Made by a program: the position numbers and the translations under genes | Assembly (NCBI GenBank): GCA_037039685.1 | Contig: JAWNGF010000002.1 | Location: forward strand, 4,154,001-4,218,000 | DNA length: 64,000 nt | DNA from: Ceratobasidium sp. AG-K | Taxonomy: Eukaryota > Basidiomycota > Agaricomycetes > Cantharellales > Ceratobasidiaceae | Direction: 5' to 3' | Part shown: one piece after another, positions 20,755 to 32,023 of the stretch | How the letters are laid out: each line of letters begins with the position of its first letter | Numbering within the stretch: position 1 is the first letter of the stretch | Notes under the pieces: model-generated | Databases searched by the model: none | Told to the model about the DNA's origin: nothing | What the model saw: only the letters and a program-made list of their open reading frames with translations

Positions 20755-23700
20755 ATGCTTTTGCCGTCTGCGCGCGTACCTCAGGCTCAAACCGCGCGGA
20801 GCCTATGTCTATTTTATAGCGCTAGCCTCGCAGCCCGACTTCCGATCGAAATATGGGCACATATCCTGGTCTGCTTGCAGGTTCCGGATATCCTTTGTTG
20901 CAGACAAGTGGGCTTTATTTTGTTGCCGTTCAATATCCCTCTGCTGACTGTTACTTGCAACAGCTCTGCAGAAAGATCAGGAACGTTATCGACCATAACG
21001 CTCGGATCCAGTACCTCATTGAGCTCTTCGCCACGGGGCAGGTCGATGGCGGGCCTTGGAATCCTCTCCCGACCGCTGACCGACTAGCTCAGCTGCGGGA
21101 GATTGACAAAGGATGGCGCACACTAGAATGGAAATCACATCAGCATTATCCCTGGAACGGAGATTGTCCCAACTATGAGCTTGCTGGAGGCGTATTTGCT
21201 CGTGGCCGGTCAACATTACCAGACGCAGGTCAACTTGAGTTGGACGACTTTCACCACTTCACTGCTGCGATCGATGTTATCGTCTTCCCCTCACGCGACG
21301 GCACCCACTCGGTCCCGGCCTGGTCACACGAGCGAGTGGGGATTTTGGTTCATGATTTTACGATTGCACCAGAGGAAGATTTGGTTGTGCTAGTTGGACA
21401 TAGGCACGAAGGGTGAGTTGGTTCGAGTCAAGGCTAACATTATTCTTATCTTGTCTACAGTGCGGTTGAAGAACCCATACCCATACACCTTCGGACACTG
21501 TCTAGCAACCGACCCCATCCCATGGCTACTCTTCCCGTTCTTTTTGCATACCCCCAGCCGCCCGACGTCTTCATCTCCGATTTCACGATCCAAATATACA
21601 ACTCGCTCCTTGGGATACTATTCTGGGGATCGCACGCGTTTCATTTGATGATCTGGGATTGGTGTACTGGCGAGATTATAGTGGTGAGTAGACGACTCAT
21701 GTGCGGCGTATTCAATGTTCACGCGGGTGTTCAGGATTATCCAGCTCCAGCAGGCATTCACTTTGACGACTTTTCCTTTCTCTCGAGCTCGACTTTCCTC
21801 ATACCTTCGAGCAGTGCCAACGGAGCCGCCCTCCGAGTCTATTCCTTTGCTCATCTCCTCCCTCTCGACGATCCCGCCTACGAACCTACATACAAACGCG
21901 CCAGCACAGAGCTCCCATTCGCCGACTTTCCCATTGGTCGTGCCCCGCACCACCTCGAGTTTGACAACTCTGGTCGCCGAGTTGCTCCTGCATGTTGGAC
22001 ACCGACCCGCCCCGGCGTCACCGTTCGTTCCTTCCACATGGGAAATCACATCTTTTGTGTGAGCCATCTCGGCCAGCACAATAAACCTAAACGAGAGCAC
22101 AGATCTGATTGGACCTCGACTCCGGGAGCGGGACCGAGCACGAGCGCGAGTTACGAGTCAGTGTCTTCGGCCTCGGCCGGTTTGTCCGGGTTATCCAGAC
22201 GCCCGCTGTTGCGCTCTCTATTGCGGTTTCCAAAACCGCGTCGAGAGTGGAACGTGGGGATTATGACGTGTCGCGTGGACCCCCTACCAAGATACGAATT
22301 GAGGAAGCCGAGGCGAAGAGAGAGGAGTTTGGAGCGGGCGGAAGGCGAAGAGGACGGGGGCGGCAATGAGCAAGGCAAGGGCAAGGAGAAGGCTGTGGTG
22401 GTGGGAGAAGAAGGGCAAGGAGAGACGGAGGAGGTTGACGAGGAGGAAACACGATTTGCTCCAAAGCGGGCGTTCCACGCTGACCCCGACAAGTCGATTA
22501 TTGCACTGTCAAGCGGGCTTGTGCCCGTACGTTCTGGCGTGTTCGCTGGGGTGGTCTACCTCGACGAGGGCTCTTTGGCGTGGGAAGAAGGGGACAAGAG
22601 CGAAGAGCACGGTGAATCGCCTGATTCCACTGGCGCCAGCAAGACTGCCGCTAGGTCCTCCGGTATCGACGGTGCTTCCCATTCGGGTATGTTTATCACT
22701 AAGAATTCCATTTCGATATTGATGGGCCTTAATCATAGCTGAACCTTCATCTACAGGCCCGCCTACGTCTAACTCGAGCGATCTGCCACCCTCCGGGACG
22801 CTCATTCCATGGATCGACCTCCACATGCCTCCCTCTTCCATCCCGATACCCTCCGAACCGCCTCTGATGAGTGTATTTGATCACTCGAGCGAAAGCAGCG
22901 GTCACGAGCCAATCCAAATACAAATTCACGACGCAACCATTGGCGAGGAAGGTGGTGGGATCCCAGCAGCGTCCGCCGCATACAACATTGGCGTAACCCA
23001 AGTCCACGCACAGGCAAACCCAATAGCAGCACTCGCCCCCGATGCCACACTCCAGTCAGTCTCGATTCCCGGTCTTCCTCCACCAATGCCGCCCGCTCCT
23101 CTGCTTGCCGAAGAAGAACCCCAGATGGATGACCTAGATCGGCTCTACTTTAACTTGTTCGTGCACTGTCGAGCACTGCGGCCGTATGCCGAGCCCGAAA
23201 AACAGAGCGGCGATGCTTCCTCAAGCACACGGACGCACCGTCCTCGAGTGCTGGAGTGGAATGCATGGGCACCCCCTATCACGCGACTATTGACTCGGAT
23301 GCCGATGCCGGCGTGGGCGTGCATTTCCCACGGGCAGCGTTTTGCGACATTGGGATTAGTTGGGTCGGGTGCAGGCGATTCGGCCGCAGCGACCGAGGCG
23401 GGGGCAGAGGCAGAGGCAGGCGTTGGAGAAACCTCGGTCGAGGACACGGACCCGGGCCCAGCGACTCTCAACGGTGGAGAGAACCCACTTCCTGCTCAAG
23501 ACCCCAACTGGATAGTCGACGGAGGACCGGGAGGTGCCAATGTCAAACGACCAGTGAGAGTTCTGGACTTTAACCCATATGGGGTGCGAAGGAATAAGGG
23601 AAAGGACAAGGAGGTTCCTGGAGGCAACAAGGTGACCATCGTTGATCGCCCATCTATTCTACCTGCCGGCAAGTATTGGGAGTCGGACGTTGTGAGCGCG

Positions 23701-23802
23701 TTGCCGTACCGGGAAGTGGTTACACGGGAAGAGTTACTATTGTCAGGGGTAATGATTGACGGGGAACGGGTTCTAGGCATGAGGGTGGGTTCTAGTTCTT
23801 GA
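20755..23802 (+). CDS. Long F-box protein
   Basis: About 940 residues. An N-terminal F-box (LPIEIWAHILVCLQVPDILC, continued after a 54-nt intron as CRKIRNVI) is followed by HNARIQYLIELFATG and the RLAQLREIDKGWRTLEW stretch. That order is typical of agaricomycete F-box proteins. Such proteins normally bring substrates to an SCF ubiquitin ligase through Skp1. Introns follow at 21412 (phase 2), at about 21682-21732 (51 nt, in frame and without a stop) and at about 22687-22756. The middle (about residues 420-560) is Glu/Lys/Gly-rich and low complexity. The C-terminal quarter is well conserved in style (HRPRVLEWNAWAPPI, RVLDFNPYG, SALPYREVVTREELLLSGVM) and ends RVGSSS. The first ATG with an open frame was taken as start. 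Target unknown. Confidence 0.85.
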
Positions 23803-24692
23803 AAACCAGAACGTTATTGATGCAGGTTTTCCAGAGTGACGAAAGAGGGAACGTTTCGGAGATGCATGTCATGCAGGTTTGAATTGGATTCGCACTTTTC
23901 GTTGTCAAGTTGCCACTTGGTCCTTTGGCGGTTATACATATAGATTCTATTATGGATTGTACAATTTGGTGTAATCAGCCAGCATAGGCGAATAATCAGT
24001 TGTCAAAAGTAAATCACCACAGATTTGGTTTCGAACTTTTACCGCAGCATTCCCGAAGATTGTCTGATTACGAAACACGGCGCAATCGCTGAATGAATTG
24101 CTCCCGCTGCACTTTGACTTGAAACTGCACCGATCTCCCACAACAGCGCCCGGCGGGACGTGAGTTATGGGGCGGAATCACGCAGGAATACTCGACTTGT
24201 TCAGATGCGCTCTAGGCAGGACAAATTTGGTGGGCTAGCTCCCAACGTAGTCGCAAACACCTAAGTTTCCATTTGTGGTGGTTTGGACAAAGCAGCCAAG
24301 GAATCAATAAATGTCTCGGTCTTGGCACACACACGTGAAGAAGTGGGTCCAGGATTCGGTTATGGTGAGCTTCGCTTCCTGGTGCCTACCCCGCACTTTC
24401 TCCTTTTGATTGACTGGCGTATGACGACGCGGAGACCCAGCTGGGAACTCACGAGTTGACTTGCTGGATTGGCACCTGACCCTTCGCCTTTCATACTAAA
24501 CCACGGACTGGCGTGCTTTCGCACCCTGGTTGCGCCTTTTTGGTGATCCAACGTTTGTTCGGTTTGCGGATATTGCAACTCGCACCAAGTCATGCGGCGT
24601 CTCCCGGTTCAAATCACGGCATTCTTTCCTGCCGATCACCCCTAAGGCCTGCGGAAAATAACACAGTTCCTGTTGACATACAGGCCCCACGG
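23803..24692. other. Intergenic stretch with no gene seen
   Basis: Between the F-box gene and the transporter promoter. No coding frame with motifs, no tRNA and no repeat recognised. Confidence 0.5.
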
Positions 24693-24700
24693 TATATAAA
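24693..24700 (+). promoter_or_regulatory. TATA box of the SSU1-like gene
   Basis: TATATAAA 53 bp upstream of the ATG at 24753. Confidence 0.7.
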
Positions 24701-24752
24701 GGTCATCTAAGCGTCCTTGCAGCGCCTTCCTGCTCTTTTAGTCACCCGTCTC

Positions 24753-26388
24753 ATGCAGCGTGGCACTGCTGAGAACCGTCACGAAAAAGACTTCGAGCAC
24801 ACGTCATTCTCTCGTTATGTAGTCGGTGATAGCATCAAGTGGGTGGTACTGTATAGTCAATTTTGTTCGACGGGCTAATGTATTTTGTATCATAAAGGAA
24901 CTTTACTCCCTCATGGTTTGCCGTCAACATGGGTCCGTTCTTCGCTTGACTTTACGATTTATCTTGCTCACACACCAAAAGGCACGGGAGCTGTTTCTGT
25001 GCTACTCCACAGCTTTCCCTATGGGTCTCGGCCTGCTGTACACGCCTTTGGAGCAGCATTTCTCATCCTGAACATCGTACTTTTCGCAACTTTCCTGGTA
25101 ATCGCTATCATTCGCTATGTCAAACATCCAAAAGTGAGTTTGCATCTGGTTTAATATCGCACTGTGCTCACCCGTGAAAGGTTTTCCGACTCATGTACGA
25201 ACATCCCGTTCAAAGTCTATACTTGGGTACATCAGTTGGCTCTTCTATTTCTTGGTGACACTGACCTGATTGGGAACCAGGGTGCTTCTCGATGGGATTT
25301 GCGACAATCATCAATGCCGCGCTGGACGTCCACAACGCGTATGGCCTGGGTGGCCGCACCTATCTCTACTGCTTGTGGGGGCTCTGGTGGTTCGATGTGG
25401 GTCTGTCTCTGTTTGTATATTTTCTAATACTTTACACCATGTGCGTATCTACTCTTGTCAACTAGACTGATCGTTAATATCAAGCACAGGATTACTCGTC
25501 ACGACCATAGCATACAGGCACTTACTGCTGTCTGGTTATTACCGACAATCACTGCGATTGTCCCGTCTACTACCGGCGCTCTGCTCGCCACGGCAATCAT
25601 TCCATATTCGACATATCAAGCCGTCGTCTCCCTATTCATGTCTGGGTTGCTCCTATCTCTTGGACTGGGGCTGACGTTTATGATCCTGCCTCTCTACATG
25701 CTGAGGCTGATTACCGAGGGACTTCCGCCTCATACAATCATCACCTCGAAATTCATACCGGTTGGACCTTGTGGACAGGTAAGTCGCATATTTTTCATTC
25801 ATTGGTGGTACCTTCTCACTCTAAATGATAGGCTGGAACAGCGTTCATAGTCATGGGGAAAGCGTTCGCACAGCTGGCCCAGCGTGGTGTGAGCCACAAT
25901 GTTCTCCTTAAAGACCCACAGCCCTTGCTTCTATTGGGGGTCTGCGCTGGATTGTTTCTGTGGATGTTTGGCGTCTGGTGGATATTGCTCTCTGTGGTGG
26001 CCATATACGAAACATTCAAATCTAACCGCCCAAAGTTTGCCGCTGGATTTTGGGGTATGGTCTTCCCATTGGTGAGCTTCAGGCTTCCATCCATGTTCCC
26101 GCCCTTGCACTCATGGTTTTGTGAATTGTGCAGGGCGTCTACAGTGTGCTTACGCTCCAGTTGGCCGACGTTCTCGACTCGTCGTTCTTTCGAATATCTT
26201 CCGCAATTTTGAGCATCGCCGTTTTCCTACTCTGGACCATTCTTGCCTTCATGACTATCTATGACCTGTATAAAAATCGAGAAAGGTTGCTCAACGCATC
26301 CTGTCTCTCGAGCTCGGACCCCTCAAGTGAGCCAACCGAGATGTATCAACAAGACCGACAGCTTTCGTCTGTAGAAACCGCATGTTAG
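24753..26388 (+). CDS. SSU1: SSU1-type sulfite efflux / C4-dicarboxylate (TDT family) transporter
   Basis: Several exons starting MQRGTAENRHEKDF give roughly 390 residues with about ten TM helices. Family signatures are NFTPSWFAVNMGTGAVSVLL in the first helix, HPVQSLYLGCFSMGFATIIN, YLYCLWGLWWFDV, STTGALLATAI and KFIPVGPCGQAGTAF. The splice joins were chosen to keep these blocks intact, for example ATCAA joined to GAACTTTACTCC. TDT proteins of fungi include the plasma-membrane sulfite pump Ssu1 and malate transporters. The block FTPSWF..NMGTG and overall length favour Ssu1, which exports sulfite made in cysteine catabolism. The short C-terminal tail is hydrophilic. Substrate choice is inference. 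A TATA box is close upstream. Confidence 0.88.
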
Positions 26389-26678
26389 TTACTATTCTTA
26401 ATTTAAATTAACCCGTCTCTGTATTATGTATGCTCGGGTCATATAGCTTCACAGCACCAGGCGTCAAACCTGTCGATCGAAGTCAAGGCTGGCCGTGCAC
26501 GTTCGCCACGCATATACTTGAATATTTAATTGGGAACGCGCTTGAAACCCAGAAAGCCTTACTTCTGATCGCTTCACGGAGCTGAGTAAGGAAAGGGCAG
26601 CGAGAGAGGAATATGACGAGTGAAGCTGAGTCTCTAAGGGCTGCGTATTAGATATCATGACAGCGAGCAGAGTGGCAA
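26389..26678. other. Spacer, no gene seen
   Basis: 3' flank of the transporter gene and 5' flank of the tRNA. Nothing recognised. Confidence 0.5.
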
Positions 26679-26774
26679 GGCGATTTAGCCAAGCGGTCTA
26701 AGGCGCTAGGTTCAGGCTTATCAAGCTTCCTAGTCTCGATTTTCGGGGCGTGGGTTCGAATCCCACAGTCGTCA
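26679..26774 (+). tRNA. tRNA-Leu(CAG) with 11-nt intron
   Basis: Acceptor GGCGATT pairs with AGTCGTC (two GU pairs), discriminator A. The anticodon stem is CTAGG/CCTAG with loop TTCAGG-intron-T and anticodon CAG. The intron CTTATCAAGCT sits at the canonical 37/38 site. A long variable arm (CTCGA/TCGGG) and a T arm GTGGG-TTCGAAT-CCCAC are present. A TTTT terminator is at 26778-26781. Confidence 0.93.
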
Positions 26775-27774
26775 TACTTTTGCCGCTGCCCACATATTTC
26801 TTTTTGTGAGTAGTCGTATCACTACTCGCATCACTAGTCGCTCCTGTTACCAAAAAGGCACTAACTTATTTACCAGGCGGGCATCAATATAAGCATGCAA
26901 TGCTGCAGCTTTCCACCCAGCCCATTCCAAGCCATCATGGGAATGTGAGCACGAGACTTGGATGAGTCGTTACAAAAGATCACTTTCAGTGGTCACTCTT
27001 TGAGTAAGGAACCATATGTTGCGATCTGCGGTAGCAAGTGAAGTAGTGACCCTGAGTCTGTGCTCGGCGCTTCGACGATGCGAGACCCTCGGACACTCAT
27101 CGATCGCTTGCAGCGTGACAAGAACGACGATAAGCATTCCAAAATTGATGAAGTAGGATAGCACTAGTGCTGTTCTAAGGCAAGTTGTACTCGTATTACT
27201 CGCCTGCTACAACATCCCACGTTGTGATGCCCTTCCTTGAAATATATTTCGCTCTTCCTCCTGTTCTTTGAACCAGAGCCTCCTTCCGATCCAATTGGCC
27301 GAGTCGTTGAAATACGCATCCTAGACCTTGATGAGATTTCTCAAATCTACTCTTGTATGACGCCTTCAAACTGCACACCTAGTCTATCACGTTCCGCCTC
27401 TACTATCCTGCCTGGTTTTCGGGAGATCTTCTTGTAGTGACCAGTTGCATTATGCCACCCAAGCGTGGCACTGAGCATACGTTTGGGCTCGAATGCCACT
27501 TGTTGGGTTTGACTGCTTGCCCTCTGCCCAATATTGGCCAATGCTGTGCCCCGAGAGTCCCATACGCACCTATCTATCACCCCGGTCCAGCCGGCACTGC
27601 TATATTTACATCTTATGTTCTGTTGGAACCTTTCGTCCCACTGTCGGGCTCGGCGTGCCTAAAGCAGTTTAGTTGCCGCCCAAGCGGCGGCCCCTTGCTG
27701 TCCCACACCGACATTATCTACGCCTTGCCCAGCTCTTTTATTGCCCTCTACCCATCCTCTAGCATGCATCGAGA
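26775..27774. other. Intergenic stretch
   Basis: 1 kb between the tRNA and the PP2C promoter. The frames here are short and without motifs; no gene called. Confidence 0.5.
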
Positions 27775-27781
27775 TATAAAT
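27775..27781 (+). promoter_or_regulatory. TATA box of the PP2C gene
   Basis: TATAAAT 57 bp upstream of the ATG at 27838. Confidence 0.65.
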
Positions 27782-27837
27782 AATGACTCTCCTCCAGGAA
27801 ATCCTTACTCGACTTCTAGCCTCCGACTCCTTTCGCT

Positions 27838-29239
27838 ATGTCATTTACCGCCGTCCCAGGTCCCGACGGTCGCTTGCTCGCTAAATTTGGCTACGAAACA
27901 GAAGGTCTTCGCCCGTTTCGGCCTCTGACTGAACCGGAGCTTACCAACGAGTTTAATCGTCACGCCAACGCAAAGACCTCCGATGCATCTGGCCTGCGCG
28001 TCGATAGCGTCTGGTTTCAGCCAGCTCAGGGAGAGAAGAACAACTCTCAAGATCGTGTTTATGATGGATTCCTCGACGTCGCTGGCAAGCGATGGTCTCT
28101 CGCCGCAGTATTCGATGGTATGCAGGCTCGCTGTTACATCCATTATCGAAACTAACACAACCTAGGTCACGCTGGGGAAGAATGCGCTGAATACACCGTT
28201 CGCAATCTCCCGGGTCATCTTCAACAGGTACTTTCGTCCTCCACCAGCGGGGGCGTAACCGGTCAAGTAGCCAACGCGCTGGTCTCTTTCGACAACACTA
28301 TTGTTGATCAAGTCCGATCCATCTTCCCCGACCCGGATGCTCTCGCAAATGCGCCTTCCGGTTGGCTTGAGGCTGTAATCAATGACCAGGCTACTGGCGG
28401 CGACAACTACAACAAGATTATTTTGGCTATGCGGGGTACGACTGCAACCTTATCCCTAGTTGACGACGAGCGAAAGAACCTCTGGGTGGCCGGGGTTGGT
28501 GATTCCCCTGCCAGTAAGTGTAGCTGGATTAAATCCATTTAATCTAATTCGCATGTATCACAGTTCTGGGAATCAAGCGACCCGATGGTAGTTGGGTGGC
28601 CCGTGATCTCGTGGGTCCCCACAATGGAAGCAACGACATCGAGTTGCAGAAAGTTAGGGACGCTCATCCGGGAGAACCCGATGTAACACTGAGAAATCGG
28701 GTATTGGGTGCAATCGCTGTAACCCGAGGTAAGCCGAACGCTTGCATATGTCTATGTTTTTAGTAACATCAATTATCGCAGCGATTGGAGACGCAGCCTT
28801 CAAGCTCCCCGCCGCATATACTGAGCATGTATTTCTCCGAGCCAAGCCGGGCTTCCGAGTTCACTCGTCCGTCGAGGCTTTCATGCAACGCAACTTTACT
28901 CCTCCATACATGAGTGCGATTCCAGACGTCGTTCGAATCAACATGGAAGGAGACTCGCAAGGCGTTCCTCGGTTCGTCATCCTGGCCTCTGACGGCGTTA
29001 TTGACGAGACTGTGCTTCACAATCGTGGCGACACTGTGGAAAAGTGCTTCCAGCGCTGGGTTGAGATGGTGGGTGCTCGTATCGACGCGGGCGGTTCCAA
29101 GGCAACCGAGAATCTAGCTGTTCCTGTTTTGCGAGATGTGTTTGGTGGGGCGAACGAGCAGGAACTATCTGCTTATCTAACTTTGGAGTCCGATGACAAG
29201 TGGATTGACGATACAAGTATTCAGGTGGTCATTCTCTGA
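27838..29239 (+). CDS. PP2C-family (PPM) serine/threonine phosphatase
   Basis: Four exons starting MSFTAVPGPDGRLL and ending DDTSIQVVIL, about 410 residues. Motifs in order are SLAAVFDGHAGEECAEY (the metal-binding DGHxG), MRGTTATLSLVDD, LWVAGVGDSPAI (GDSR-like), ARDLVGPHNGSNDIE, LGAIAVTRAIGDAAFK, RFVILASDGVIDE and the final WIDDTSIQVVIL. The metal-coordinating Asp residues are all present, so the enzyme should be a Mn/Mg-dependent protein phosphatase. The substitution GHAG for GHGG matches pyruvate-dehydrogenase-phosphatase-like members, which hints at a mitochondrial or PDP-like role. No clear targeting peptide is visible, however. Confidence 0.92.
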
Positions 29240-29842
29240 TTTACTTTGATTATTTCTGTTAGTCTGGCTTTCGTTCGGTTGTGATTTTCTTTTGTGTCTG
29301 TTCCTTGACTATCGCGGCTTCTAGTCATTAGCTGAATTAACCAGGTTAATACACCACGGGCTCGATCTCGTTTGCTTTTCGCTATCCGACGGGATGAGTA
29401 CGCATACATTTTATTTGGGTAACTGAGTATGCGATTGGAAAAAGTACACGGGCTTGGCACCCTGTTCAAATCTTTCCCTTGCTCATCGTAAATAAATAGC
29501 TGTCCTGTCGATGGAACTCGTGCCTAGGATTTAAGCCGTTTCAAGCTATGATCCATTGTTATTCCAAGACTGGATGCAGTTGTCATTATTCGCCGCATCT
29601 GCGCTTGCACTACGATCATGGTGGATTATTATTCGGAAGAACCCCACCTGAGCCTCATTCAAAGACCTTGGGGTGCAACATCGACAGCCTAGGGAACCAT
29701 CCATTATTTCAGCCTTCATTATCTCTTCGGGGTTTGGGCGATCTGTATCTGGTTAATGCTTCACGTGCCGAGACTAGTAAAGTCACGTGCAGCTGAGATT
29801 GTTTATGATCTCCACCTCGGTCCATCCCCATCCTCTCGCAGC
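29240..29842. other. Spacer, no gene seen
   Basis: 3' flank of the phosphatase and presumed promoter of the next gene. No element recognised. Confidence 0.5.
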
Positions 29843-30893
29843 ATGATTTTTGATACCCCAACCACAAAACGACATGGAGACCCATCCTCTCCGTTTGCGC
29901 CGCGTACATCATCGCCACTCGCAACCCCGGCGCGAAGACGGATTTTCTCGACTCCTCAGAGCCACAGTCCAAGCCTAGGAACCAACAGGATCATGAGGCG
30001 ACCCAAGCACGGCGAAGAGACGCCTCAACGCCAGCTTGCCCGCGAGAGACTCAAAGCCCGATGCATGCAACGCGTCGAACAAGATCGATCCCGTGCCCTG
30101 GCCCGAGCGCGAGGAAAAGGCCCCAACTTTGGACTGAGCGAGGCGAGCAGTGAGGCCGGGGATATGGACATGGATGAAGAAGATGACGATGAACTCGATG
30201 AGGAGGTATGGCTTTTTCGTTTTATTTGTCCATCGCTTACGTGCTTCAAATAGACTCTCAGACGCATCATGATATCGAATAACCGGCGACAGCTACATCG
30301 TCATCGCGTCTCGTATGAAATTGAAGTTGGGTCAGATATAGGAGACGTAGACGAGATGGAGGCCGCGTTTGGGTTAACTCCCGAATACGACGAGGGTAAG
30401 TCTTCCCGACCAGAGGTGGCGTTCTGCTTGCTCATTTCTTTGACCAGTTCCCGACGACCTGGACATCGAGTACGATGACCCGGCGGCTGAATACGAGGCT
30501 TACCTAGCCACAACTCAAGGGCAAGCTCTAGAGGTACAAACGCCTTCAGACGCCGATTTGGCACAGATCCTTCCAGCCTTCATATTTTCCCTCTCCAACT
30601 CTGGGTGTCCCTGTCCATTTTGCGACTCTCATACACTTCAGAGTGGGCCAAACAACAGCTTTGGGTGTCCGACCTGCGGCGGGGAGGTACCAATAGTATC
30701 TGCCGCCGTTTCCTTTGCTATTCACATGCAAGGTGTTCAGTGAGTTGAACTAAGTCTCTAATGGACCCGAAGCTAATTATACTTTGGTAGCTCGCCTCAC
30801 GATCACACCCCACTCATCGCCTCAGATCCCAACCTGGGTACTTTATTCCTTTGCACTGGTCCTGGATGCGACTGGTGTGAGGCCCTTGATTGA
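29843..30893 (+). CDS. RPA-interacting-protein-like zinc-ribbon protein
   Basis: Four exons starting MIFDTPTTKRHGDPSS and ending DWCEALD. The N-terminal part is basic, with RQLARERLKARCMQRVEQDR, followed by an acidic run (MDMDEEDDDELDEE). The middle has EYDDPAAEYEAYLATTQ. A cysteine-rich C-terminal domain follows: CPCPFCDSHTL, GCPTCGG and, after the last intron, HSPHDHTPL with CTGPGCDWC. This order (basic helix, acidic middle, CxxC ribbon, C-terminal H...C...C block) matches RPA-interacting proteins, which carry replication protein A into the nucleus. The start at 29843 was preferred over an upstream ATG at 29756 because the upstream residues look non-coding. Assignment is by layout, so moderate. 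Confidence 0.62.
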
Positions 30894-32023
30894 CGACCAC
30901 ATGAAGCATGATCTCCTCGTGTGTCGTTTGTATATTTATAACTTATCTTGCGTTGCTCGCTTTTTCCTTACTGTCACACCTATTGTTCGTTCTGTGTAAT
31001 TGCCAACTGCTAGATTCTTCCTCGTCGCGTGTTCAACGTGGGATAGTAATACGAGCTGTGCAAGCATCCAATCTGGGATTACATTCTTGGGAGTCTTGAA
31101 TATCGATCGTTGGTTTCACCGTGCATGTTTGACACCCTGATCGCGATTCGGTGCACAAACATAACCCTTTCTAGATCCTCATGACAGTAAGTTACGGGTT
31201 TCTCCTTCGCCTATATGCTCGGCCATGGAACTGATGAAGACTCCCGAGTACCGCAGGTGTAAGCAAATTTACGTGGCCAAGCGATGTCCATATTGAAGTC
31301 CTCGGCGTTAAGCCAACGGTACTAGACCGAAAGCGACCACAATTCAAGTAGATTGAATGTGTATGAGCGCATCAACGGCATGGCTATTTTACTATAAAGA
31401 TACCGTTCCTTGGGTTGGGTATTTTCCCCAGTAAGAATCCTCTATTTTGTGAAAAGGGAAACACTTCAGAGACCGATTCGACCTGGGAAAGACCGGGTAT
31501 GTATGCGATCGCTTGACGAGCCGAAGCAAGGTTTGCTCCTGACTGTCACTAATACAAAGTTAAGGGTAGTATGATCTGGCTCCCGGTTACCGCTTAGGGA
31601 GACTTCATCGCACCACCTCGAAAATCCAAGGTAGCTGAGTTATACCCGACCTGGTTCTTGTATCAGACAACCGTAAACATTGGCGGATTTGAGCGCTTTA
31701 CACTTCTCAGCGCTCAACCACAACTACAAATACAACACATTTTAATTCATAGCAGAGGAACAAAAGCCAGTCTGAAACTCGTCTACGAGTGACAAACGCA
31801 AGCAACAGCGGGTGAATACTACATGCCATACCCACTCAAAGTATGAGACGGGATACACGAGGGAAGTCCAACAGAATTTAACCAAACAAGGAGCGACAGC
31901 GGAGGTTAGGAAGGAATGGAAAAGCAGCAGAAAGAACAAGAAAAGTAGGTGTCCGCGATCACAAAATAAAAAGCACAAAGTGCGAGTTCCCGCCTTGCAC
32001 AAGCGGCATACATGTAGCATTCG
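30894..32023. other. Convergent spacer
   Basis: 1.1 kb between two converging genes. Both 3' UTRs lie here; no gene, tRNA or repeat seen. Confidence 0.5.
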
